Assembly (NCBI GenBank): GCA_048213135.1
Contig: PS015355.1
Span: 1-56,674, forward strand
Direction of reading: 5' to 3'
DNA length: 56,674 nt
DNA from: Reclinomonas americana ATCC 50394
Lineage: Eukaryota > Jakobida > Jakobea > Jakobida
Made by a program: the position numbers and the translations under genes. This document shows, piece after piece, positions 33,001 to 44,075 of the stretch (its first letter is position 1; every line of letters begins with the position of its first letter). The notes below the pieces were generated by a model. The model did not search any database. It saw only the letters and a list, made by a program, of their open reading frames with translations, and was not told where the DNA came from.

Positions 33001-34375
33001 CGAAAATGGTCGAGTTGTAGCCCTGCAGGAAGGCTGTCGCATACGAGAGGAGGGGGGATGTGGGTGAGAGGTGGGAGGAGATGAAAGGGGGATGGGGGAG
33101 AGGGGACCTTCAATGGCGGGCTTGCCAAGAGTGTCGTACACTGATTGCTGTGTGGAGTCGTCGCCGAAGATGTGATCGAAGCGGTACAGTCGCTCCTCGT
33201 GCTGCGAGAGCGGGCGAGGGGTGAGAGGAACGTGGAGAAGATCAACACCCACAAGGTGCATGGCTTGTTCAGTTGTCAGGCGGATAGAACACACAGAGAG
33301 AGACAAGAAAGAAATGATGTTCTGGTGACTGCCGAGATCAATCGCACGCAGACATACAAGTGTCGCACCAGCGATCATGGTCAAGTGATCGACAGCGACA
33401 ACGATGAAGGTCAACCGCAGAAACGATCAAGGTAGAAGAGTGATAAAGAATAGCCAGAGAGCGACAAAACGTCAATGAGGTCAACAGTACAAGTCTCACA
33501 CATGCGATCAAGGTAATCGCCATGCAGCAGTGTGACAAGGATCAGCAAATGACAGAACATCAATGAGGTCAACCGACAAGCTTCACACACGATCGAGCTC
33601 GGGGTGAACAAAATGTACAAGTATGACCAGGTTCAGCCAGAACATGACAGAACACCGACGGAGGTCAACCGTACATGTCTCACACGCGGTGAACCGGCAA
33701 ACCCCACATCAAGCCAGAAGCACAATGACAAGAAGCACCGTGCAAGTACCCAGGCAAGATCGACAGACGCCGAGAACATACAACACAATCGATCATGCAG
33801 GTGATAGAGCACACCAGGAACATGCAAACGAGCCCTCGATAGGCAGAACATACCGAGAAACCCTCGCTGCACTCCCATGCATGCTCAAACCCGAGAGAAA
33901 CCCTCTAAACCCACGATAAGCACTCTCACAGCCCACGAGAACAGGCCAAGAAACCCTGCTCTGCCGCACTCTCTGCGCCTCTCTCCACCACACCAAACCA
34001 CCACCAAAAGCCCTCTCCACACCCCACGGAAAAACAAAACAAAAGGCACTTTGATGATCCATCCACTCACCGTCAGGCCTGGTGTGGCAGCCACCGGAGT
34101 CGACACACTGCCGTCCCCCGCCGAGAACGACGCTGACTCATCAAACACACTACTCGCACCACCACGTCGCACCTGCACAGAGACACAGAGAGACAGAGTG
34201 AGCAGAGGGAAGAGACACAGAGAGCAAAAACACTCACCAATACTTTCACTGATCGCTGGTCCGGCAACACCTCCACATTCCGCATGCCGCCCCCGTTCAA
34301 CTCCGCCGCATTTTGCGGCCGAAATCGCGCCGCCACGCGAATCGTCTTGCCGCCATTGCCATTGCCGCCCTCCAT
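30070..34375 (-). CDS. Kinesin motor protein, kinesin-1-like neck
   Basis: Thirteen exons (34375-34238, 34172-34071, 33201-33108, 33033-32641, 32573-32329, 32261-32110, 32035-31869, 31790-31654, 31591-31256, 31205-31047, 30988-30820, 30756-30300, 30226-30070) give 901 residues. The motor domain is N-terminal: IRVAARFRP, the P-loop GQTGSGKT, switch I NEHSSRSH, switch [10 protein letters not shown], then [17 protein letters not shown]. The neck linker region [14 protein letters not shown] resembles kinesin heavy chain, implying a plus-end transport motor. Alternating heptad-rich exons (for example [18 protein letters not shown] and [17 protein letters not shown]) form a broken coiled-coil stalk. 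The tail is Ser/Asp-rich and ends [18 protein letters not shown]. An acidic insert after the first strand (exon 2) is unusual. Three introns use GTTGCGT donors. The ATG could be preceded by an untranslated exon. Confidence 0.88.
33400..33700. repeat. Degenerate minisatellite of about 90 bp in kinesin intron 2
   Basis: Copies near 33463, 33552 and 33646 share GACARAACRTCAATGAGGTC then AAC..TACAAG.CTCACACA and a GATCRAGG-like end. A partial copy lies around 33404. Spacing is 89-94 bp with 70-85% similarity by eye. The intron is 869 bp against a typical 60-100 bp. Confidence 0.6.
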
Positions 34376-34891
34376 ACCTGTGAGATATCTTGCGATTCCA
34401 CCGTCCGTTCCGCCGACTGGATGGGTGTGAGAGCCGCGCGCCATTTCGAGCAGCTTGTCAATTTGCAGATCATCGCGCGCGAAGAAGATTACTTTTTGGT
34501 TCTCGGCTCTCTCGCTCGCACACGCACGCTGAAAGGTCAGTGTGTGCATGTGTGTATCGTGCTCGTCTCTCTCTGTGTGTGTGAGCGCTCATTGAGGCGC
34601 TGTTTGGTTTGCAGAAAGCGCGTCGTTTTGAGAGTCGCTTTTGTGTCGCGACTCCAGTCATCTCTCACACACACTTGCTCTCGCGCTCGGCTCTCTCTCT
34701 CTCTTGCTCTTGTCGCTGTCTGTGTCTCGTACACGTACACGTGCCACCTACGCCGTCACTGCGCTGCCACTGCTGTGTGTGTGTCGGTCGTCTTGCATAT
34801 AATTGCGCCGCGCCTCTCTCTCTGAGACATTTTCATCACCCCTTCTAGCGCGTGCATTTTCTTTTTTTTTTGACTGTCGTGGCGTGGTGAC
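34376..34891. promoter_or_regulatory. Putative bidirectional promoter region (kinesin / low-complexity protein gene)
   Basis: 516 bp between two divergent start codons. It contains CT/GTGT-rich runs and a poly-T tract just before the plus-strand ATG. No specific element could be assigned, so the call rests on gene geometry alone. Confidence 0.4.
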
Positions 34892-37068
34892 ATGGACACA
34901 TCCGTCTATGGCCGCTCCACACGCTTGAACCGCATGGGCATGCAGGTGTGTGTGTGTGTCTGTTGCGCGCGTTTGTGTTTGTGATCGTCGCTCATTGCAC
35001 GCTTTGTGTTTGTTTGTGTTTGACAGCCATACGTCGGCTCTCCGTCATCTGGTGCCGCTGCGGCCTCGGCCTCAGGGCGCCGCACGCCACCTGGTGGAGT
35101 GTCAGTGGGCGGGCTGGGCAGCAACGCGATGAGCGGCATGCCCACGGCCATGACCCTCTCTGGGCAACCCGCCTCCTCCTCCTCCGCCGCCGCCGCTGCT
35201 GCTGCGGCCGCGGCGGCTGCGGCCAATGGAGGCGGACTCGAGGTCTCGCCACTGCGCAAACGCACTGCTGCGACTTCATCCGTGCCTTCGTCGTCGTCCT
35301 CTGCGGCGGCTGCGGCGGCGGCGGCGGCGGCGGCCGCTGTCAATGGACGAGTGACTCCGCAACAACAACAACAACAGAATGGAGGCGGGTCATTGACGGC
35401 GACAAGTGGCAACAAGTTGTCGATGAGCGTGGATGCTGCCACGTTGAGAGCGCAGGTTTGTGCTTATTCAACGGACGCGCCGCGCGCGCGCTCATTTTTT
35501 ATTCTTTCTCTTGATTCAAACTCACACTCCTCTTGCCTATGTGTGTGTGTAGGGTTTGCCTTCACAAGCACAGCGACGCAAGGGTTACGGAGGATTTGAA
35601 GAGGAAAAGGTGATGATGACTTTTTATTGTCTGGATGTGCGCGTGGGGTGTTGATGGCACGCGTCACTGACTGTCACGTACCTTTTTGTGCAGCAGGGTT
35701 CTCCGTTCTTGTCGACGGCGCCGTATGGAGCAGCGCGGCGGTCGTACACGTCATCGTTGGTGGCCAATGGCGCGGGTTACTCGCCGCCGTCGCCCTCCAA
35801 CAAGGACGCCACGCCGGCGTCTCCGATTCGGACACCATCGTCGGTGTTTGATTCCGGCTCGTCGTCGACGCCCACTTCTGCCTCGACGCTCTTCTCGGTG
35901 CGGAAGCGTGGTGATGGTGAGGTGGATCACATGTCGGCGCACTTGCAACAGCAGCAGCAGCAGATGCAGCAGCAGATGCCGCCGTCGCCGGGGAGCCAAT
36001 CGGGACCGTATCAGAGTTTGGCGCGAGAATTGTTCCCTGGTGGTGCGGGTGGCGCGGGCGCGGCTGGCGCGCGTGACAAGGATCGCTATCTGTTCCAGGG
36101 GTATGTGCGACTCGCTCTGTCNNNNNNNNNNNNNNNNNNNNNNNNNNNNNNNNNNNNNNNNNNNNNNNNNNNNNNNNNNNNNNNNNNNNNNNNNNNNNNN
36201 NNNNNNNNNNNNNNNNNNNNNNNNNNNNNNNNNNNNNNNNNNNNNNNNNNNNNNNNNNNNNNNNNNNNNNNNNNNNNNNNNNNNNNNNNNNNNNNNNNNN
36301 NNNNNNNNNNNNNNNNNNNNNNNNNNNNNNNNNNNNNNNNNNNNNNNNNNNNNNNNNNNNNNNNNNNNNNNNNNNNNNNNNNNNNNNNNNNNNNNNNNNN
36401 NNNNNNNNNNNNNNNNNNNNNNNNNNNNNNNNNNNNNNNNTGTTTGTTTGTCTGTGACAGTCGGTTTGACGTTGCATGTGTGCGCCACAGAGCAACCACG
36501 GCCACTGGGTTCGACCGTCGTTTTGCGCCGATGACCAAGGGTCTGACGCAGCCGCAGTTGTCGCCGGACGATGTGTCGGGCCTGCGCAAGTCGTACGACT
36601 TTGGCCGACCCAACACGGCCAATCCGCGTACCACGGCACCACCTTCGCCCACTGCCAGCGGCATTGCCATGCCGCCGTCGTCACCACCGACGCCCACTGC
36701 CAAGTTGGCGCCGTCGTACATGCAGGCAGGCAATGGCAACCCGCCGTCGCCGTCCATGGGTGGCAACCGCGGCATGCCCAATGGGCCGTCGGCACGCAAC
36801 TTGCTGTCGTCGCTGCAGATCCAAAAGGACCAGCAGGCACGAGCCAACTCGGCGCAGATTCGTTCGCTTGAGCAGCGCATCCGAGAGCGGGAAGCTCAGC
36901 TCTTGGCATCGTCGCCATCTGCGAGCCTCCAGCAACCGGGTTCCTCCTCGGGCATCAATGGCAACACCACGGCAGCGGCGGCGGCGGCGGCTGCGGCAGG
37001 CGGTGCGGCGGCGGGCCGGAGAAGCACGACGCCCACGCTGGCCACGGTCGGCTCCTCGCAGCAGTACC
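34892..37068 (+). CDS. Low-complexity Ala/Ser/Pro/Gln-rich protein, incomplete
   Basis: Exons 34892-34945, 35027-35455, 35553-35609 and 35694-36100 join in phase. A 319-bp gap follows, then an exon starting near 36461 or 36492 and running to the next gap at 37069. The protein is dominated by poly-Ala (two runs of 11-14), poly-Gln and Ser/Pro stretches, and is probably disordered. More ordered pieces are RRKGYGGFEEEK, GPYQSLARELFPG, RKSYDFGRPN and a short coiled coil SAQIRSLEQRIREREAQLL. I do not recognise the family. The 3' end lies in or beyond the gap 37069-37798; the open sequence at 37799-37915 could be its last coding part but cannot be connected. Confidence 0.6.
36122..36440. other. Assembly gap (N)
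   Basis: 319 undetermined bases, within an intron if the donor at 36101 and an acceptor at 36460 or 36491 are both correct. Confidence 0.95.
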
Positions 37069-37798
37069 NNNNNNNNNNNNNNNNNNNNNNNNNNNNNNNN
37101 NNNNNNNNNNNNNNNNNNNNNNNNNNNNNNNNNNNNNNNNNNNNNNNNNNNNNNNNNNNNNNNNNNNNNNNNNNNNNNNNNNNNNNNNNNNNNNNNNNNN
37201 NNNNNNNNNNNNNNNNNNNNNNNNNNNNNNNNNNNNNNNNNNNNNNNNNNNNNNNNNNNNNNNNNNNNNNNNNNNNNNNNNNNNNNNNNNNNNNNNNNNN
37301 NNNNNNNNNNNNNNNNNNNNNNNNNNNNNNNNNNNNNNNNNNNNNNNNNNNNNNNNNNNNNNNNNNNNNNNNNNNNNNNNNNNNNNNNNNNNNNNNNNNN
37401 NNNNNNNNNNNNNNNNNNNNNNNNNNNNNNNNNNNNNNNNNNNNNNNNNNNNNNNNNNNNNNNNNNNNNNNNNNNNNNNNNNNNNNNNNNNNNNNNNNNN
37501 NNNNNNNNNNNNNNNNNNNNNNNNNNNNNNNNNNNNNNNNNNNNNNNNNNNNNNNNNNNNNNNNNNNNNNNNNNNNNNNNNNNNNNNNNNNNNNNNNNNN
37601 NNNNNNNNNNNNNNNNNNNNNNNNNNNNNNNNNNNNNNNNNNNNNNNNNNNNNNNNNNNNNNNNNNNNNNNNNNNNNNNNNNNNNNNNNNNNNNNNNNNN
37701 NNNNNNNNNNNNNNNNNNNNNNNNNNNNNNNNNNNNNNNNNNNNNNNNNNNNNNNNNNNNNNNNNNNNNNNNNNNNNNNNNNNNNNNNNNNNNNNNNN
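37069..37798. other. Assembly gap (N)
   Basis: 730 undetermined bases that remove the 3' end of the low-complexity protein gene. Confidence 0.99.
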
Positions 37799-37915
37799 GC
37801 CCACCAACAACGAGGGAGGCACAAAATCCAGCAGCGGGCCTCAAGTGTGGAGCGGAGAAGAGAGAGAAGAGGGAGGAGGGCACAAGGAGGAGAGGGGATG
37901 CCATTCTAGCGAGTC

Positions 37916-39903
37916 TTACGTCCGCTTAATCTCCGACAGGAGAGACGGCACGCTGGCGTTCCACGGCTCGGCCGACTCGTGCATGCGTTTTTGTAGCCGC
38001 TCAAGCTGCACGCGAGCGGCGGCCAACGACGTCGAGTAGCCATTGGCGCACGAATCGGGGTGTGAGAAGTGCAAGTATCGCATCACCGGCAACACATTCT
38101 CCTCCTGTCGCCACACGTCGGGTGAGTCGTCGACAATCACAGTGCGACGGGGATCTGCGAAGCAGCACAGGATTCAGTAAAGTGGCAAAAAGAAAAAAGC
38201 ACGAGGCAAACATCACTCACCAGCATCCAGGCCGAGACGGCACAGCTTGTGCAAGTCCTTGACAAACATGCCGTACATCGATGGGTGCGGGTCGAGGTCC
38301 TCACGGGCCACAATGCGCGAGAAGAGACGGCCGTCGGGGTCCAGGGCGGCGCGCACCACCGCCTCGGCGTACGAGCGCATGCCCATGGTGCAGATAATCA
38401 TCTCGTACTTGCGGCTCAGTGTTTGCAGTGCGTCAATGGCGCCGGGGCGGATCTTGCACAGCACCGAGTAGGCGTAGTGGCCGAGCTCGTCGCGCACTTG
38501 AATGGTCATAATGTCGGCGCCCTTGGATTTGGACGTCTTCATCAGTGCACTGAGCGTGGATGGCTGCACAAGGAGAAGGTCAGCACACACACACACACTA
38601 CTGGATGTGCATATCGCAAACACACAAACGCAACTCGGCAATCGGGAGCCTCCAGGCAGTCGACCAGGGTGTTGTCCAGGTCCCACACCAACAGCAGCGG
38701 CACGCGCACCAGTGCGCCCAAGAAGCACTTGGAGGCATCGGGAGCATCGGCCGGGTAGTTCTCGTGCGGCAAAATGTAGAGAGCGTAGCCCTCGCGCAGG
38801 TGCAAGCACAGCGTCTGCTCACAAGTAACGATGAGTATCGTGATGAGACGAAGAAGAAGAAGAAAAGGAGGAGGAGAGAAACGAAACTTTTTGCAGCGAT
38901 CCCGAGCGGTTGAGGTTCTCAAACATGGTCAGCAGCACGTTCTCGCTGTAATTGTGCTTCAGCACAAAGTAGGCCTCGACCTCGCGCTGCGTCGTCTTCT
39001 CCTCCACCGTCACCACCAGCTTGTCGGGGCACACGTGCATCCTGTTAATAACAAAAAGGGTGAGTAAAAACGTGCGAGTCTGTGAGAGCAATGGTTGTCA
39101 AACGCAACAGTGTTCCCCACTGGTCCTCGCCTCGGTCGCCCGCCGGCGAGATTGTCAGCGTGCCGCGCGGCAACGCATTCGGTCGGAAGCAAATGTGTCG
39201 CTCCATCGACAGCGCACCGCTGCCGCTGCCACTCGGTGTCGACTTTTGCGACGAGTCCGAAATGCCACTGTCGGTGTGGTGGTGCGTCGGTGTGGTGGTG
39301 TTGGTGCGCGGAGACGGCGCACTCATGCCACGGTAGTTGCCCGTGACCTTCATGTTGCGCGTCGTGTTGACCAGCTCTTGCAGACCGCGAGCATACGGTC
39401 GCTGTGCAGCCGCCGCCGCCGCCGCATCTTGCATTTGCTGCTGCTGCTGCTGCTGTTGCTGCTGCTNNNNNNNNNNNNNNNNNNNNNNNNNNNNNNNNNN
39501 NNNNNNNNNNNNNNNNNNNNNNNNNNNNNNNNNNNNNNNNNNNNNNNNNNNNNNNNNNNNNNNNNNNNNNNNNNNNNNNNNNNNNNNNNNNNNNNNNNNN
39601 NNNNNNNNNNNNNNNNNNNNNNNNNNNNNNNNNNNNNNNNNNNNNNNNNNNNNNNNNNNNNNNNNNNNNNNNNNNNNNNNNNNNNNNNNNNNNNNNNNNN
39701 NNNNNNNNNNNNNNNNNNNNNNNNNNNNNNNNNNNNNNNNNNNNNNNNNNNNNNNNNNNNNNNNNNNNNNNNNNNNNNNNNNNNNNNNNNNNNNNNNNNN
39801 NNNNNNNNNNNNNNNNNNNNNNNNNNNNNNNNNNNNNNNNNNNNNNNNNNNNNNNNNNNNNNNNNNNNNNNNNNAGTTTTGTCCCCTCCGGCAGTCGGTC
39901 TCT
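37916..39903 (-). CDS. FCP1/CPL-type RNA polymerase II CTD phosphatase-like protein, 5' incomplete
   Basis: Exons upstream of 39875 (partial, RDRLPEGTK), gap, 39466-39109, 39041-38888, 38814-38635, 38563-38221 and 38154-37916 are in phase. The HAD phosphatase core shows WDLDNTLVDC (DxDxT, with the first Asp as nucleophile), KIRPGAIDALQTLSRKYEMI, CTMGMRSYAEAVVRAALDPD, LFSRIVAREDLD, and TVIVDDSPDVW (the acidic pair of motif IV). These match FCP1/SCP-type enzymes that dephosphorylate Ser residues of the Pol II CTD. Unlike canonical FCP1 there is no BRCT domain: the frame stops 60 residues after the core. The N-terminal half is Gln/Ala-rich (poly-Gln at the gap edge) and Ser/Pro/His-rich. Two introns use GTTGCGT donors and one GTTTCG. 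The first exon was not identified. Confidence 0.78.
39467..39874. other. Assembly gap (N)
   Basis: 408 undetermined bases at the CAG/CTG run encoding poly-Gln in the FCP1-like gene. Confidence 0.99.
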
Positions 39904-41412
39904 CTGTGGGGGTGGTGGAGGAGAAGGAGTGTGTGTGCGTGGTGTCTTGTGGAGTCTGGTGTGGTGTGTGTGTGGAGCTGGTTGCAGCATTGGGCTGCAG
40001 TTTTGAAAACGAGGTCTCCCCTGTTTGTGTGTGTGTGTTGCTTATCCTTCCTTTGGCGTACCATAGTCTATTGCAAGTGTTTCACGAGTTGTGTGCTTTT
40101 GTTGGCGCTCATCTCCCCCCTTCTCCCTTATTATCCTCTCTCTCCCTAAGTAGTGTTTTCTCCTTACCCACGGCATATTTTTTGCATCCCCCCCCTCCTT
40201 CCCTTCTTGCGTGTTGTACCAATTTTTGTACCGCTGTTCCGTCTCGGACTGTTTGGTCTCCACTTGCCACTGTTGCTATCGGTGGCGGTTTGTCGCTGCA
40301 GTGTTGCGGCCGAGTAAAAAATGGAAAAAGATTCTTGGCGACTTTTCTTCTCTTCTCACTTCTTTACTTTCATGTTTTGCCAGACGGCGGGTGGGAAGAG
40401 CGGAGGGAGAGCAACACCCATCTCTCAGCTCCGACTCTTCCGCTTCCCATGCACACACCTCGCCAAGAGCAATCAATCGAGCTCGGCGAACAACCCCGTC
40501 CCACTTTCATGACAGAGCACCGGAAAGTGTGGGGAGCTCTCTCAGCTGCATTGAGTGTGCACGTTGTGTCGGGGGGGGCAGGTGCACTCTTCCCTCGTAA
40601 CCTCCCGAGGTGCTGAGCGGGAAGAAGGGGGCGATAAGGGGGCGAGAAGCGCGCGCGTCGTGAGCTGCCGAGATCGGAAACGGTTTTCGAGCGCCTCGGC
40701 ATCGCGTGCTCCGTCTCTCTCTTTTCTCCCTCTCCGACCCGCTTGGCACATCGGCAGTGTAACGAATGGGAGAGAGAGAGCGCACTTTCCCGACATGATG
40801 CTGTCGCTCGCTGCACTGGTGGGCTTCAAGGGGCTACAGCCGAGCCGACATTTTTTCCTTTCTCAAATCACTGACACCCCATGTGGCAAGAACAACTCGC
40901 AATGCTCGACGAAAAAGGTGAGTGGGACGGTGGCTACAAACACGGAGCACCGTACTGGTGACCTTCCGATCAACTGCAGGCACAACTGGCGTAGAGCGCG
41001 CGACTTATAATGAAACCGAAGACGGGGCCAATCATGTGCGGTTCGGAACCCTCCTTCCATTTTCGGCAAGCCCAACTCTCTCCCACTCTCTCTCCTCTTT
41101 GTTTTGCAACACACCCCTGCCCGTCTTCAACAAGAGTGTGCGCCCTCTCCCTCACTCCCCGATCCTGGCCATAATGCATCCTCGGATCTCGACGAAATTT
41201 TATTTGCGCACGCATCATCAATCTAGAAAAGCGTTTGTGTGACAAAGCGCTCACGTCGCACAACACACGCAGACGCAAGTGTGTGAAACTCTCCAGTCTC
41301 CTCCCACCGCGCTCACTGAGGTACAACCCACGCACGTGATGTGTCGCGCGCGCGCCTCTCCCTCGCACTCTCTCTCACTCACGCTCGCTCACTCGCTCGC
41401 TCGTTCGCAGAG
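39904..41412. other. Intergenic or 5' region between divergent FCP1-like and zinc-finger genes
   Basis: About 1.5 kb with no convincing coding exon. The missing 5' exon(s) of the FCP1-like gene should lie here or in the gap. The 3' part is rich in CACTCTCTCTCACTC-like pyrimidine runs and ends with an acceptor (TTCGCAG) just before the zinc-finger ATG, so an untranslated first exon for that gene is possible. Confidence 0.5.
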
Positions 41413-43880
41413 ATGCTGAGTGCAGAGCCATCACACCCCATGTCCACCGCATCGTCATCCTCATCCCACCGCAAGCGGGAGCGTGGCGAGGTGCGTGTAT
41501 GCGCGCGCCCCAATCACACCACTGAGTTTCAAAACTCTGAAACTTTGCGGGCGAATCCCCCTTTGTCGCACAGAATGGCCAACAACCGCAGCCGCAGAGA
41601 ATGTACAGACTGCCGTCGCCTATTGATACTGACGCGCCACCACACAAGCGCTCACGTCATCATCATCACCACCAACACGCGCACCAGCCGCACGAACACG
41701 AGCACGAGCAAGACGACATGGCCGCGGCCATGTCCGCTCCTCCCTCCTCGTCGGCGTACATGCTCAGCGCGGCTGCCGCTGGGCACATGTACCCGGCGGG
41801 CATGCTGGGCGACCCGGCCGCTGCCACGTTTCTGGTGATGCCAACGCCGGTGCGCAGTGGTGCTCTCTCTCACAAGCGCTTCTCTCTCTCTCTCTTCATC
41901 CACGCACTCTCCCCTTTTTTCTCCCTGTTTGTTACTTTTCGTCGGTGTTCGGCGCGATGTTCGCGAGTGTGTATGCGGCGTGTGACTGTGTGTGCGTGTG
42001 TGAGTGAGCGCGTCTGGGCTGAGTTTTGTGGGGGTTCGGTTATCCTTTTTTAGTGGGCGCGTGATCGTGGTGGTGTGGGCCATTTTCCTCGTCGTCCCAC
42101 CACCAGCGCGCCCCTGCACTCTCGCCCTCTGCTCGCACTCACTCTCCTTGCGCTCTCTGCTGCTGTGCGTGTGTCATTCGCCTGTTGTTTTGTGTTGTGC
42201 GCGTGTGGGAATTCGAACGTTAAGAAACTCTTGGCTCATCATCTCCATCCGTCATTCTTCGTGCAGGCCTACGCCCAGCTGTTGCTCCAGCAGCAACAAC
42301 AGCAGCAGATCATTCAGCAGCAACAGATGCTGCTCCAGCACATGCAACAGCAGCAACATCACCAACAACAACAACAACAGCAACAACAACACCAGCAGTT
42401 CATGGCCTTCACGGGTCCGTATGTTGCTGCGCCTCATGCCCACCAGCCACCGGCGCCCTCGCCTGCTGCGCTGTTTCTGCCCGGCGCCGCCATGCAACTG
42501 CCGGCATCACCGCAAATTCTCTTTGGCAGTCCAGCCACGGCCACGTCCATGACGGCCTCGTCGCCGTCGTTGCATTTCGGCATGGTTGCGCCACCCACGC
42601 CGCTGCTGCAGAGCGCGTATCCGGGTGCGCCACCGCCTCCGCCACCTCCACCACCTCCACCACCACCTCCGCCACCACTGTCGCGAAAGAGCAGCTCGTC
42701 GGCCGTGGCCAGCCCACCGCCGTCGGTGCTGCCACCAACTCCAGCGCCCACACCAGAAGGTGGACCGGCCGCGGGAACGCGACTGTCGAACCTGTCGCTC
42801 TTGGCGCACGCCTCCACGGCGGTGGAGACGTCGGCAGACTCACCGGCACCCGCCAGTCAGGGCGGTCACCAGCCGCGAACGCACTCGCCACCAAACGCGT
42901 CACTGACACCGCCCGACTCGCCAGCCTCACTACGCCACCGACAGCATCACCACCACCACCAACAACAACAACAACAGCTGCCGCAGCAGTCCATCATGCT
43001 GCCGCCGCCACAGATGCATTCGAGTGCCCTGCAAGCGACGGAGATCGTCATGCTGCCGCCGCTGGACATGCAGCTGGCGTCGTTGGGCATGATGCCGTAT
43101 CCGGCGGCGCTACAAGCGACGCCGTCAATTGCCGCTCGCCTCGCCGGTGGTGCCGCCTCGCGACCACCGTTCATGCCAGCAGTGCCAATGTTGCTACCGC
43201 TGCCGTCCACCGGCACCTCCTCTGTGGCCTCCTCCGTTGCCTCGTCACCGAAACACAGCAGGAGAGGGTCCGGAGGCGCTCCTCGTACTGCGGCCGCCAG
43301 TGCCGCCACTCACCAGCGCCGCTCGTCTGCTGCTGCCGATTCGGCGGCGTTTGGCCACGGCAGATTACGAAGCAAGCCGATCAACGACGACGAGGAAGAG
43401 GAGGACGAAGACGCGGAGCGCGAGGAAGAGGAGGAAGAGGAGGAGCATGTGGGTGCCGACGGAGGCGAGGGAGACTGGGCCGGTGCCGCGTTGCCGGTGC
43501 ATTTTGAGGGCGAGCAGCTGTCCAGCACTGGCGAGGTGACGTACACTTGCCTGTTTCCCGGCTGCAGCCGCGCGTTTGCGCGACGCTCGGATCTGCGCAC
43601 CCACTTGCGCGTGCACACCGGCGATCGACCATACGTGTGCATGCAAGACGGCTGCGGCAAGTCCTTCACCACCTCCTCCAACTTGTCGCGCCACACGCGC
43701 ATCCACACGGGCGAGCGGCCGTACATTTGCGAGTTCACCTCCTGTGGCAAGTCCTTTCGCCAGATCTCCCACCTACGACGCCACCACGAGGTGCACCGGC
43801 GACGAGGCGACATTCCACCACCATCTATGCGCCACCAGATGCCACCTACGCCACCGCCACCTCCGGCGCATGCGCAGTGA
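41413..43880 (+). CDS. C2H2 zinc-finger transcription factor with long low-complexity N-terminus
   Basis: Three exons (41413-41490, 41574-41849, 42267-43880) give 655 residues. Three consecutive C2H2 fingers lie near the C-terminus (about 43540-43800): YTCLFPGCSRAFARRSDLRTH, YVCMQDGCGKSFTTSSNLSRH and YICEFTSCGKSFRQISHLRRH. Each has Cys-x4-Cys and His-x3-His spacing and is joined by TGERPY-type linkers (HTGDRPY, HTGERPY), typical of sequence-specific DNA binding. The preceding 500 residues are poly-Gln, poly-His, poly-Pro (15 or more) and Ala/Ser/Pro-rich, then an acidic block [20 protein letters not shown] directly upstream of the fingers, suggestive of a transactivation region. Introns are conventional. 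The N-terminal HKRSRHHHH patch could be a nuclear localisation signal. Orthology to a named factor cannot be judged from the sequence. Confidence 0.85.
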
Positions 43881-44075
43881 GCGCGCGCAGAGGCGGAAGT
43901 AGTAGTCTAGTACCTAATATGCTGGCATGCAACTCGCGCTCTAATTAAATCGCGGATGATGGTGGCTTGTACAACAACAGCAACGACACATACGATAACA
44001 ACGAAGGAGAGAGGCGGGGTAGGGAGACAGCGGACATTCGTTTAACGCGTGTCCCCTTCCTCACATTTCCCTCTC

